A stretch of DNA of 64,000 bases from Tissierella praeacuta DSM 18095 (GTDB lineage: Bacteria > Bacillota > Clostridia > Tissierellales > Tissierellaceae). Below the pieces are notes generated by a model. That model did not search any database and was not told where the DNA came from. It saw only the letters and a list, made by a program, of their open reading frames with translations. Both the position numbers and the translations under genes were made by a program. Shown piece by piece: positions 36,636 through 45,472 of this stretch. Position 1 is the stretch's first letter; the number at the start of each line of letters is the position of its first letter. The stretch is taken from contig NZ_FQTY01000002.1 of NCBI RefSeq assembly GCF_900128955.1, positions 124,001 through 188,000 of the forward strand. Direction: 5' to 3'.

Positions 36636-36719
36636 TCTTATCATAAGGTTTAAAATATAATATAGCAAAAAATATTTTATAAGATATTGTGATTTAATAT
36701 ATATTTAAAAATGATTACC

Positions 36720-36749
36720 TTGAAGATTATTTAGTATATGGTGTATAAT
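36720..36749 (+). promoter_or_regulatory. Sigma-A promoter before uppP
   Basis: TTGAAG at 36720-36725, 18-base spacer, TATAAT at 36744-36749; 81 bases of leader follow without a recognised structure. Confidence 0.6.
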
Positions 36750-36830
36750 ATCCATATGTTTATAAATATACTATACAGGGGTGACAGTGGATATAATCTA
36801 AAAGTTTTAATAATATAGGGGGATTGATTC

Positions 36831-37679
36831 TTGGAAACAATAATTTTAATAATAAAATCAATAATATTAGGTATTGTGGAAGGGCTGACTGAATTTTTAC
36901 CAGTTTCTTCTACGGGACATTTAGTTATATTTCAAAATTTAATAGGTTTTAAAGGAACAAATTTAAGTTATGTTGAGATGTATACATATGTTATACAATT
37001 GGGAGCAATATTAGCAGTAGTTATTCTTTATTGGAATAAGATAAAAGAAACCCTTATAAACTTTTTCCCCCAGAAGGTGGGATATGAAAAGTCTGGTTTT
37101 AGATTTTGGTTTATGATATTTATAGCATGTATTCCTGGAGGAGTTTTTGGAATATTGTTAGATGATTTGGCAGATAAATATTTATTTAATCCTGTAACTA
37201 TAGCTATAACTCTATTTTTTGGTGGTATATGGATGATATATGCTGAGAAGAAATTTAGAAATAAAAGGGGCAAAGGAAAAGGATTAAATGTTACAGCAAA
37301 ACAAGCTATTACAATCGGTTTATTTCAATGTCTAGCCATTATTCCAGGAATGTCTCGTTCAGCTTCAACTATCATAGGTGGATGGGTGGCAGGACTTTCC
37401 ACTATTCAGTCTACAGAGTTTTCATTCTTTTTAGCTATTCCTGTTATGGTAGGAATGAGTTTTTTAAAGATATTAAAGATTGGAGGAATAGCTATTCTTA
37501 CAATTCCAGAACTTATTTCTTTAATAGTAGGATTTGTAGTATCTTTTATAGTAGCACTGTTTGTGATCAATAAGTTTATCTCATATTTAAAGAAAAAACC
37601 TATGAGAATATTTGCAGTCTATAGAATGGTCTTTGCAGTGGTAGTATTAATAGCAGGATTTGCAGGAATATTTCACTAA
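36831..37679 (+). CDS. uppP: Undecaprenyl-diphosphatase UppP (BacA)
   Basis: A 282-residue membrane enzyme that recycles undecaprenyl diphosphate to the monophosphate carrier for wall synthesis and confers basal bacitracin tolerance. Conserved motifs are GIVEGLTEFLPVSSTGHLV (residues 14-32) and PGMSRSASTIIGG (about 180-192), which hold the catalytic Glu, Ser and Arg. Eight membrane helices are predicted. TTG start at 36831 with TAGGGGGA 7 bases before it. Confidence 0.94.
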   Translation: METIILIIKSIILGIVEGLTEFLPVSSTGHLVIFQNLIGFKGTNLSYVEMYTYVIQLGAILAVVILYWNKIKETLINFFPQKVGYEKSGFRFWFMIFIACIPGGVFGILLDDLADKYLFNPVTIAITLFFGGIWMIYAEKKFRNKRGKGKGLNVTAKQAITIGLFQCLAIIPGMSRSASTIIGGWVAGLSTIQSTEFSFFLAIPVMVGMSFLKILKIGGIAILTIPELISLIVGFVVSFIVALFVINKFISYLKKKPMRIFAVYRMVFAVVVLIAGFAGIFH

Positions 37680-37695
37680 GATATATTTGTTTAAT

Positions 37696-37731
37696 TATGG
37701 GGATGAGGTAATTGATTACTTTATCCCCATA
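37696..37731 (+). terminator. Hairpin after uppP
   Basis: TATGGGGAT / ATCCCCATA around an 18-base loop. No proper T run, so termination is only probable. Confidence 0.45.
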
Positions 37732-37740
37732 CATTTATGG

Positions 37741-37797
37741 AAAATTACACAAAGAACCTTAAATTATGATAATATACTAAATATAATATAAGAAAAT
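37741..37797 (+). promoter_or_regulatory. Promoter module B, upstream of the prdR-like gene
   Basis: Near-copy of 29334-29390 (50 of 57 identical, differences all transitions). It contains TTACAC-N17-GATAAT. It ends 17 bases before the GTG start of the activator gene. Confidence 0.65.
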
Positions 37798-37814
37798 ATC
37801 AAGTAGGTGATAAA

Positions 37815-39596
37815 GTGACTGAGCATTACATTGCAGACTTCCAAAGTATTGTTGATATTATGAATGAAGAAATTATATTTATTGAAGAGTCAACATCCAT
37901 TGAGATCACTTTAAGAGAAATGCTTATGAATTCAAAATATGAAGTAGTTATAGTAAAAAGTTATGATTATAAGAATAATTATAATAATATATTGGGAGTT
38001 ATAACAATTTCAGATATAGGTAGATTAGTTAGGGATAGAGTAAATTTAGATGATAAAATTGGGAATTGGATAAATAGTAATGTAGTAACTATTAGTATAG
38101 AAGAAAATATAAGAACAGCAAAGATTCTTATGAAAGAAACTGGTACTGAAAGATTATTGATTTTAAGAGATAAAAAGTTAGTTGGTATGCTTACACCTTT
38201 AGAGTTATTTAGACATCAAGATTTAAGAAAAGATGAAATAGAGCTTCAATTGAGGCTTATATTAGGCAATCTTCATGAAGCAGTCTGTGTTATAAATACA
38301 TCTGGTATAGTTACATTTTGGAATGCCAGTTCCGAAAAACTATATGGTATAAAGACAAAGGAAATAGTAGGCTCTCATATAGAAAAATTCTTTCCCAATG
38401 CCTTACTCCTTAGAGCTTTAAAGGAAAGGAGAACCTTTGAAAATTTAAAGCATAGACCTAAGGATGAATCCGATGTCATAATATCTGCTATACCCCTTAT
38501 ATATAAAGGGGAACTAATAGGAGCAGTATCTACTGATAGGGATCTTAATGAAATTACAAATTTATATATGGAATTAGATAGAGAAAAGACAAAGGTAGAA
38601 ATTTTAAAGCAACAAATGAAAGAAATAACCCAGGATAAATATTTCTTTGGTAAGATTATCGGTAAATCTAAGGCATTAATAGATGCTATGACTATAGCTA
38701 AACAAGTAGCTAGAACAGATGCCAGTGTACTTATAACGGGAGAAAGCGGCACTGGGAAGGAAGTATTTTCAAGGGCAATACATCAAGAAAGTGATAGAAA
38801 AGGAGATTTTATCCCAGTAAATTGTAGTGCTATACCCTCAAATCTTTTGGAATCCGAATTATTTGGATATGTGGAAGGTGCCTTTACAGGTGCATATAAA
38901 AAAGGCAGAGCAGGAAAGTTTGAATTAGCCAATGGTGGAACTTTATTTTTAGATGAAATTGGTGATATGCCTTTACTTATGCAGGCAAAGCTCCTTAGAG
39001 TATTGCAAGACGGTATAGTTTATCGTGTGGGAAGTGGAAAACCTATTAAGGTAGATGCAAGAATAATTGCTGCAACAAATAAAGACTTATACCAACTTAT
39101 GGAAGAAGGTAAGTTTAGAGAAGACCTTTATTATAGACTAAATGTAGTATCCATAAAGATACCTCCCCTTCGAGAGAGAAAGGAAGATATACCTGAACTT
39201 ATAAATGATTTTATTGCAGAATTTTCAGAGAAAAATAATAAGAAGGATATTCAGATATCTCCTGAAGCTATGAAAATATTATCTGATTATCATTGGAAGG
39301 GCAATATAAGAGAGTTGAAAAATACGATTGAAAGATTGGTAATTCTATCAAAGGATCATATAATTGAGAGTAAGGATATACCTGCAGAGATTATAAGTAG
39401 TATGAATATATCCCCTTTTATAGCCTTAGACATAGATAATTCATTTGATTTAAAGAAGGCAGTAGAAAACTTTGAGAAAAATATAATCATAGATGCCTTA
39501 GCCACAGTAAAAGGTAACAAGGCTCAAGCAGCAGAATTGTTGAATATAAAAAGATCCACCTTATATTATAAACTGGATTTATATAATTTAACTTAA
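37815..39596 (+). CDS. prdR: Sigma-54-dependent activator of the proline reductase operon (PrdR-like)
   Basis: A 593-residue enhancer-binding protein. Two CBS-type repeats occupy residues 1-140 (VVIVKSYDYKNNYNNILGVI; RLLILRDKKLVGMLTP). A PAS domain follows at about 145-255 (TFWNASSEKLYG). The AAA+ domain is at about 285-520 with GESGTGKEVFSRAIH and GAFTGA. A Fis-type helix-turn-helix ends it (NKAQAAELLNIKRSTLYYKL). GTG start after AGTAGGTGA. It directly precedes a sigma-54 promoter and prdC, the usual place of PrdR, which activates prd genes in response to proline in Clostridioides difficile. The effector domain bound here is not visible. Confidence 0.85.
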   Translation: MTEHYIADFQSIVDIMNEEIIFIEESTSIEITLREMLMNSKYEVVIVKSYDYKNNYNNILGVITISDIGRLVRDRVNLDDKIGNWINSNVVTISIEENIRTAKILMKETGTERLLILRDKKLVGMLTPLELFRHQDLRKDEIELQLRLILGNLHEAVCVINTSGIVTFWNASSEKLYGIKTKEIVGSHIEKFFPNALLLRALKERRTFENLKHRPKDESDVIISAIPLIYKGELIGAVSTDRDLNEITNLYMELDREKTKVEILKQQMKEITQDKYFFGKIIGKSKALIDAMTIAKQVARTDASVLITGESGTGKEVFSRAIHQESDRKGDFIPVNCSAIPSNLLESELFGYVEGAFTGAYKKGRAGKFELANGGTLFLDEIGDMPLLMQAKLLRVLQDGIVYRVGSGKPIKVDARIIAATNKDLYQLMEEGKFREDLYYRLNVVSIKIPPLRERKEDIPELINDFIAEFSEKNNKKDIQISPEAMKILSDYHWKGNIRELKNTIERLVILSKDHIIESKDIPAEIISSMNISPFIALDIDNSFDLKKAVENFEKNIIIDALATVKGNKAQAAELLNIKRSTLYYKLDLYNLT

Positions 39597-39625
39597 TATA
39601 CTAAAGTAGATAAATTAGTAATAGA

Positions 39626-39643
39626 ATGTCAATTAACTGACAT
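39626..39643 (+). promoter_or_regulatory. Candidate PrdR-binding site 1
   Basis: ATGTCAATTAACTGACAT: inverted repeat ATGTCA-N6-TGACAT, 337 bases before the -24 element of the prd promoter. A further half-site TGACA is at 39659-39663. Confidence 0.55.
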
Positions 39644-39779
39644 TTGGATACAAAAAACTGACACTAGATTTTGCTACTATTCTATGGCAATAAAAAATGA
39701 TAATATTAGTATTAATATGTATAAAATTTGTCAATCACTAAGTTCGTATAAAATTTATCTATAGTATATAAGAATTTCA

Positions 39780-39821
39780 CAAGTCTAAATTATGTCAGAT
39801 ATCTGACATGATTTAGACTTG
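39780..39821 (+). promoter_or_regulatory. 42-base palindrome with candidate PrdR-binding site 2
   Basis: A palindrome with a single mismatched pair. Its core is ATGTCAGATATCTGACAT (39792-39809), the same ATGTCA-N6-TGACAT layout as site 1. Outer arms are CAAGTCTAAAT / ATTTAGACTTG. A T-rich tract follows, so it may also terminate the prdR transcript. It ends about 160 bases before the -24 element. Confidence 0.6.
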
Positions 39822-39979
39822 TTTTTACTTTTAAAGAAAAATATGTAATAAATAAGAAAATAAATTGTAGATTGAATAACCTTTATTTTTATTTAGAACA
39901 TTGTATAAATCAGGCTTAGGACATTGTGATTTATAATAAATAAGTTTTATGCAATAAAAATATTGAAATCATAAGATGA

Positions 39980-39995
39980 TGGCATAATAGTTGCA
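39980..39995 (+). promoter_or_regulatory. Sigma-54 (-24/-12) promoter of the prd operon
   Basis: TGGCATAATAGTTGCA with GG and GC exactly ten bases apart, 62 bases before the prdC start. A sigma-54 activator gene lies just upstream. Confidence 0.87.
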
Positions 39996-40057
39996 TAATA
40001 AATATTAGTGAATGACAAATAGATAATTATCAACATTTATTGTTGGGAGGGGAAGGA

Positions 40058-41362
40058 ATGGCATTATATCGAATTCCACTAAAGCAACATGTAGGTGCTC
40101 CTTGTGTGGAAGTTATAAAAATAGGAGATAAAGTATTAAGAGGACAATGTATTGCAGAGCCAAATGGTCTTGGAGCTAAAATACATTCTAGCGTAACTGG
40201 TAAAGTTATAAATATAACAGATGAATTCATGGAAATTGAAGGGGAGATTATAAACAAAGAAGATTATGTAAAGATAAAAAAATGTAAATCCATATCAGAA
40301 ACTGCCTATGAAGCAGGTATAGTAGGAGCCGGTGGAGCTGGATTTCCAGCTTATATAAAGCTAAAATCAGAAATTCCAGATGGAGTTGTAATTGCCAATT
40401 GTGTAGAATGTGAACCTATTTTAAACCATAATATAAAACTCTTAGAAGAAAATCCTGAAATAGTCATAAAAGGATTACGATATGCTATGGAAGCTACAAA
40501 GGCTCCAAAGGGATATATAGCAATAAAGGCAAAAAATCAAGCTGCTATTTCTTCCTTAAGGAAAGTAATTGGTAATGCAAAGGATATTGAAGTAAAAGAG
40601 CTTAAAGATATTTATCCTATGGGTGAGGAAAGGGCAATTATCCATGAGATATTTGGTACATGGCTTACTCCAGAACAGCTGCCTATTGAGGCTAAATCTG
40701 TAGTTATGAACGGAGAAACCTTAGCAAACCTTACAAGAGCAGTTGAGGATTTAAAACCTGTAATTGATAAAGATATTACAGTAGGTGGAAAGTTAAAAAG
40801 TGGTAAAGAGGCAAATGTTTTTTTTCAAGTACCTATAGGAACTCCCATAAGTATACTTATTGATAAATGTGGAGGAATTGATGGAGATTATGGTGAGGTA
40901 GTAATAGGAGGACCATATACAGGAAAAGCTGGAGATATTCATAATTCTGTAGTTACAAAAATATCTGGTGGTGCCATAGTAACTATTCCATTGCCAGAAT
41001 ATAAAGGACCAATTGGACTTCTTGTATGTGCATGTGGTGCAGATGAAGTTAGACTTAGAGATATAGCTGAAAAAATGAAGTCAGAAGTGGTTGCAGTAAC
41101 AAAATGTAAAAATGCTGTAGAAGTTAGAGGAGTAAATAAATGCTTAACCCCGGGAGATTGCCCAGGACAAGTTCAGGGAGTAATGCATCTTAAGAAAAAT
41201 GGTGCCAAGAGGATTTTAATATCAAATTGTAGTGATTGTACAAATACGGTAATGTGTTGTGCTCCTAATATGGGAGTACCAGTATATCATCATACAGATC
41301 ATATATTTAGAACAGTTGGTCATGAATTAACAAGAAGACTTCCCATGGAGGAGAAAAAATAA
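40058..41362 (+). CDS. prdC: Proline reductase-associated electron transfer protein PrdC (RnfC-like)
   Basis: A 434-residue RnfC-like protein. An N-terminal RnfC barrel-sandwich (KQHVGAPCVEVIKIGDKVLRGQCIAEP) is followed by GIVGAGGAGFPAYIKL and ANCVECEPILNHNIKLL. There are Cys-rich stretches towards the C-terminus (VCACGADEV; NCSDCTNTVMCCAP). PrdC passes electrons from NADH to proline reductase. Some relatives carry selenocysteine in this protein, but no in-frame TGA is present here, so this is a cysteine form. ATG 40058 with GGGAGGGG before it. First gene of the prd operon. Confidence 0.9.
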   Translation: MALYRIPLKQHVGAPCVEVIKIGDKVLRGQCIAEPNGLGAKIHSSVTGKVINITDEFMEIEGEIINKEDYVKIKKCKSISETAYEAGIVGAGGAGFPAYIKLKSEIPDGVVIANCVECEPILNHNIKLLEENPEIVIKGLRYAMEATKAPKGYIAIKAKNQAAISSLRKVIGNAKDIEVKELKDIYPMGEERAIIHEIFGTWLTPEQLPIEAKSVVMNGETLANLTRAVEDLKPVIDKDITVGGKLKSGKEANVFFQVPIGTPISILIDKCGGIDGDYGEVVIGGPYTGKAGDIHNSVVTKISGGAIVTIPLPEYKGPIGLLVCACGADEVRLRDIAEKMKSEVVAVTKCKNAVEVRGVNKCLTPGDCPGQVQGVMHLKKNGAKRILISNCSDCTNTVMCCAPNMGVPVYHHTDHIFRTVGHELTRRLPMEEKK

Positions 41363-41379
41363 ATTAAGGAGGCGTGAGT

Positions 41380-43443
41380 ATGTCAATAAGCATTGAAGAA
41401 GCACAAAAATTAAAAAATGAATTTGCTGTAGTTTGCTGTAGAACAGAAGCGGGAACTATAATATCGGCAGATAACCTAGAAGACCCAAATATATTTCCTG
41501 ATCTTATAGATTCAGGACTGCTTTCAATCCCAGAAAATGTTGTTAGAATAGGACAAGTTATTGGAGCTAAGATTTTAAAGACCATTGACTCATTAACACC
41601 TATTACTTCTGATATAGTTGAAGGATTAAAAGAAATGGAATTATTAGGTGCAGATATAAATAATCATGAATTAACTGAACCAGATAAAAAGGCAGTTTTC
41701 AAAAATAATATGAAAACTGGAGACATAATAGGAGTGGCTGATTTAGAAGCTCCAATGAATTTTGAAAAACTTGAGGATTCACTTCTTATTAAACTTGATG
41801 AAAGTGTATTAACAAGAGGTGAAGTTATTGGAGCAAAATTGAAACAAGATGTACCAGCTTTAACACCTGTTATCCCAAATATGTTGGAAGGATTTGATGT
41901 AGAAGAAACTTTAGTATCACCAATTACAAATGAAGTGGCTGGTGGAGTGCTAAAAATAAAAATTGCCGAAGGCAAAGGAATAGATATTGAAGTTCCCTTA
42001 GGAAAATATTTTCCATCATTACCAGTGGTAGAACAGACTGGGAAAAAAGAAATTGCCGAGGAAATAGTAAGGGAAGTTCCTCCTAAGGAAGTTAGAAAGC
42101 TTATTAAAAAGCATTTTCAAATAGATGAAGTTAAGTTTGGATTAGAAACAAAAATTGAAGGAACTACTCTTTATATTAGAGAGAATATTGATGAAGATGC
42201 ACTAAAGGTAGATGAACTAGTTAGGAAAATAAAAGTTGAGATTATTACTCCTGATAAATATAATATGTATTCAGAAACCATAATGGATGTTCAACCTATT
42301 GCTGCAAAGGAAGAAGGAAGTAAATTAGGAACTGGAATAACTAGGGTACTTGATGGTGTAATTATGATGGTAACTGGAACCGATGAGAATGGAGTTCAAA
42401 TTGGTGAATTTGGTTCATCAGAAGGTATTCTTGAAGAAAATATAATGTGGGGAAGACCTGGTGCTCCTGAAAAAGGAGAAATATTTATAAAGACTCAGGT
42501 AACAATTAAAGAACATACCAATATGGAAAGACCAGGTCCCCTTGCAGCTCATAAGGCTACAGATTTTATTACACAAGAAATTAGAGAAGCTTTAAAGAAA
42601 CTAGATGAGTCTTTAGTAGTTTCAGAAGAAGAATTTGTACATCTAAGAAGACCTGGGAAAAAGAAAGTTGTAATAGTTAAAGAAATCATGGGGCAAGGAG
42701 CTATGCATGATAATTTGATACTTCCAATGGAACCAGTTGGAGTATTGGGAGCAAAGCCAAATGTTGACCTTGGAAATGTTCCAGTAGTTTGTTCTCCATT
42801 AGAAATATTGGATGGAGCTATACATGCACTTACCTGTATAGGACCTGCAAGTAAGGAATGTTCAAGACATTACTGGAGAGAACCTCTTATAATAGAAGCA
42901 CTCCGAGATGAAGATATAGATTTATGTGGAGTTATATTGGTTGGTAGTCCTCAAATTAATTCTGAAAAATTCTATGTATCTCAAAGAGTGGGGATGACTG
43001 TTGAAGCTATGGATGTAGATGGTGCAGTAGTAACCACTGAAGGATTTGGAAACAACCATATTGACTTTGCCAGTCATATAGAGCAAATAGGTATGAGAGG
43101 AATATCAGTAGTAGGTGCATCTTTCTGTGCAGTACAAGGAGCATTAGTAGTTGGAAATCAATATATGACTCACATGGTAGATTTGAATAAAACAGAAGCA
43201 GGAATTGAAAATGAAATACTTGGATGTAATACTTTAACACAGGATGATGGTCTTAGAATATTGGCTATGCTAAAAGCTGCAATGGCTGGAGAAGAAGTAT
43301 TGGCACCGGAGAGAAGTTGGAATCCAGAAATAAAGGAAAATAATTTACAGCTAATAGAAAAAACTCTTAAGAAGGAAATAAAGAGGCAAGATAATGAAAC
43401 ATCACTTCCTATGAGTCAAAAGAGAAAGGAAAAATATAGTTAG
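41380..43443 (+). CDS. prdA: D-proline reductase proprotein PrdA
   Basis: A 687-residue proprotein of D-proline reductase, which opens the proline ring to 5-aminovalerate. Known PrdA is self-cleaved before a cysteine that becomes the pyruvoyl group of a subunit of about 23 kDa. Here Cys486 in HALTCIGPASKE would give a C-terminal fragment of 202 residues, the right size. ATG 41380 follows AAGGAGG (41367-41372). The N-terminal 160 residues contain two similar blocks (ISADNLEDPNIFPDLIDSGL; VADLEAPMNFEKLEDSLLI), each followed by VIGAK and LTP. The enzyme works with selenoprotein PrdB encoded downstream. Confidence 0.93.
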   Translation: MSISIEEAQKLKNEFAVVCCRTEAGTIISADNLEDPNIFPDLIDSGLLSIPENVVRIGQVIGAKILKTIDSLTPITSDIVEGLKEMELLGADINNHELTEPDKKAVFKNNMKTGDIIGVADLEAPMNFEKLEDSLLIKLDESVLTRGEVIGAKLKQDVPALTPVIPNMLEGFDVEETLVSPITNEVAGGVLKIKIAEGKGIDIEVPLGKYFPSLPVVEQTGKKEIAEEIVREVPPKEVRKLIKKHFQIDEVKFGLETKIEGTTLYIRENIDEDALKVDELVRKIKVEIITPDKYNMYSETIMDVQPIAAKEEGSKLGTGITRVLDGVIMMVTGTDENGVQIGEFGSSEGILEENIMWGRPGAPEKGEIFIKTQVTIKEHTNMERPGPLAAHKATDFITQEIREALKKLDESLVVSEEEFVHLRRPGKKKVVIVKEIMGQGAMHDNLILPMEPVGVLGAKPNVDLGNVPVVCSPLEILDGAIHALTCIGPASKECSRHYWREPLIIEALRDEDIDLCGVILVGSPQINSEKFYVSQRVGMTVEAMDVDGAVVTTEGFGNNHIDFASHIEQIGMRGISVVGASFCAVQGALVVGNQYMTHMVDLNKTEAGIENEILGCNTLTQDDGLRILAMLKAAMAGEEVLAPERSWNPEIKENNLQLIEKTLKKEIKRQDNETSLPMSQKRKEKYS

Positions 43444-43458
43444 AATTTAGGTGTAGAT

Positions 43459-43707
43459 ATGAAATATATTGATGAAGTAAGATATTTAGAAGGTATAATA
43501 GTTGAAATATCTGATGGTGCTGTAGGTATAGATTTTAAAGGGAGAATGGGATTTTTAAAAATTCCAATGAGAATGTTAATTACGGACTACCCATTGGAAA
43601 TAGGGCAAGAAGTTGGTCTTAATATGAGTTATATAGAAGTAATAAGTCCAGTGCCTAATGATAAATATGTCAGTAATTTAGATAAAAAAAGTAATAAGGA
43701 GGTATAG
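43459..43707 (+). CDS. Small conserved protein of the prd operon
   Basis: An 82-residue acidic protein with a predicted mainly beta fold (IVEISDGAVGIDFKGRMGFLKIP, then IGQEVGLNMSYIEVISP). It lies 15 bases after prdA and ends 2 bases before prdB, inside the operon. A small gene at this place is also known in other proline-reducing clostridia and resembles the proteins annotated as CBO2463/CBO2479-domain; that match is from memory. It could assist PrdA/PrdB assembly, but nothing in the sequence proves it. Confidence 0.72.
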   Translation: MKYIDEVRYLEGIIVEISDGAVGIDFKGRMGFLKIPMRMLITDYPLEIGQEVGLNMSYIEVISPVPNDKYVSNLDKKSNKEV

Positions 43708-43709
43708 TA

Positions 43710-44435
43710 ATGACCATGACAGTAGTAAGAGGGTTACAGTCTGAAATATATGTACCAATTACACCACCGCCAGTATGGACTCCTGTAACTAAAGAATTAA
43801 AAGATATGACTGTTGCATTAGTTACAGCAGCTGGTGTTCACGAGAAAAAGGATAAGAGATTTAATCTTGCAGGAGATTTTACATTTAGAGAGGTTAGGGA
43901 TACAACTCCTTCAAGTGAATTGATGGTATCCCATGGTGGTTATGATAACGGAGATGTTAATAAGGATATCAATTGTATGTTTCCAATAGATAGATTACAC
44001 GAACTTGCAAAGGATGGTTTTATAAAATCCATAGCACCTGTACATATTGGGTTTATGGGTGGAGGAGGAAATCAGGAGAAGTTTAAAAATGAAACAGGGC
44101 CTGAGATTGCAAGAATATTGAAAGAAGAAGGAGTAGATGCTGTACTAATGACTGCAGGCTGAGGTACTTGCCACCGCTCTGCCGTGATTGTGCAGAGAGC
44201 AATTGAGGAAGCAGGCATACCAACAATAATAATAGCTGCCCTTCCACCAGTAGTAAGACAAAGTGGTACTCCTAGAGCAGTGGCTCCTTTAGTACCTATG
44301 GGTGCCAATGCAGGAGCACCTCATAATATAGAAATGCAGTATAATATTTGTAAGGACGCTTTATTAAAGTTAGTAGAAATTGATACAGCTGGTAAAATAG
44401 TTCCACTTCCATATGAATATGTGGCAAAGGTTTAA
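43710..44435 (+). CDS. prdB: D-proline reductase selenoprotein subunit PrdB, TGA read as selenocysteine
   Basis: A 241-residue protein if TGA at 44160-44162 (codon 151) is read as selenocysteine. The frame continues open to TAA at 44433-44435. The context MTAG-Sec-GTCHRSA matches the active site of PrdB, where selenocysteine attacks the proline ring. A gene caller that stops at TGA would split it in two. A SECIS-like hairpin follows the TGA. AAGGAGG at 43696-43702 precedes ATG 43710. The host must have the SelABCD machinery, not present in this window. Confidence 0.95.
44160..44205 (+). promoter_or_regulatory. Bacterial SECIS element in prdB
   Basis: Directly downstream of the TGA, GCTCTGC (44175-44181) can pair with GCAGAGAGC (44191-44199) around a loop containing CGTGATTGT. 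Bacterial SECIS hairpins lie exactly here and bind SelB. Confidence 0.8.
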
Positions 44436-44447
44436 AGGAGGTAAATA

Positions 44448-45455
44448 ATGAAATTTTCTAACAGTTTACACGCTATTGATTCCCATACAATGGGAGAACC
44501 TAATAGAACTATAATTGGTGGATTACCAGCCATATCTGGAAGGACTATGCCAGAGAAAAAGGAATATTTGGAAAAGCATTTAGATTATATAAGAACAGCT
44601 GTAATGCATGAACCAAGGGGACATAATGATATGTTTGGCTCTATAATTACTACACCTACTTTACCAGAAGCAGATTTAGGTATAATATTTATGGACGGCG
44701 GGGGATATCTAAATATGTGTGGACACGGAACCATTGGTGCTGCCACCATTGCAGTAGAAACTGGAATGGTAAAAGTTACTGAGCCAATTACAGAAATAGT
44801 ACTAGAAGCTCCTGCTGGATTAGTTAAAGCTAAAGTAAAGGTTGAAGATGGAAGAGCCAAGGAAGTATCCGTAGTTAATGTTCCCTCATTTTTATACAAA
44901 AAGGATATTCAAGTGGAATTGCCTGATGTTGGAAGGGTTACATTTGATATCTCCTTTGGAGGAAGTTTCTTTGCCATAGTAAAAGATAGTGAATTGAAGG
45001 TTAATATTGGACCTGAGAACACTAATATAATAATAGAAAGAGCCATGAAATTAAGGGATATTATAAACAAGGAAATTGAAGTTAAACATCCAACACAAAC
45101 ACATATAAAGACAGTTGACTTAGTAGAGGTCTATGGCAAGGCTAAGAGTGACGATGCAGATTATCAAAATGTAGTTATTTTTGGCTCCGGTCAAGCTGAT
45201 AGGTCACCATGTGGCACTGGTACAAGTGCAAAGATGGCAACATTATATGCTAAGGGAGAACTAGGTATTAATGAACCTTTTGTATATGAAAGTATAATCA
45301 AAACTAAATTTAAAGGTAGAATTCTAGAGGAAACTACAGTTGGTGAGTTTAAAGCTATAGTACCTGAAATAACTGGTTCTGCTTATATAACAGGATTTAA
45401 TCATTTAGTAATAGACGAAGAAGACCCAGTAGGATATGGTTTTCTTTTGAAATAA
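44448..45455 (+). CDS. prdF: Proline racemase
   Basis: A 335-residue racemase that supplies D-proline to the reductase. Its two catalytic cysteines are visible in MCGHGTIGA (near residue 92) and DRSPCGTGTSAKMA (near 257). The N-terminus IDSHTMGEPNRTIIGGLP and the late YITGFNHLVIDEEDP are typical. AAAGGAGGT precedes ATG 44448. Last gene of the prd operon; no prdD or prdE lies between prdB and prdF. Confidence 0.95.
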   Translation: MKFSNSLHAIDSHTMGEPNRTIIGGLPAISGRTMPEKKEYLEKHLDYIRTAVMHEPRGHNDMFGSIITTPTLPEADLGIIFMDGGGYLNMCGHGTIGAATIAVETGMVKVTEPITEIVLEAPAGLVKAKVKVEDGRAKEVSVVNVPSFLYKKDIQVELPDVGRVTFDISFGGSFFAIVKDSELKVNIGPENTNIIIERAMKLRDIINKEIEVKHPTQTHIKTVDLVEVYGKAKSDDADYQNVVIFGSGQADRSPCGTGTSAKMATLYAKGELGINEPFVYESIIKTKFKGRILEETTVGEFKAIVPEITGSAYITGFNHLVIDEEDPVGYGFLLK

Positions 45456-45472
45456 AATTATAATAATTATTT

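Noticed and set aside
41664-41975. Minus-strand frame inside prdA
   Set aside because: Shadow of prdA with no ribosome binding site. The same holds for all long antisense frames inside clear genes of this window.
44163-44435. Separate gene after prdB
   Set aside because: It is the continuation of prdB past the selenocysteine TGA, in the same frame with conserved PrdB sequence.
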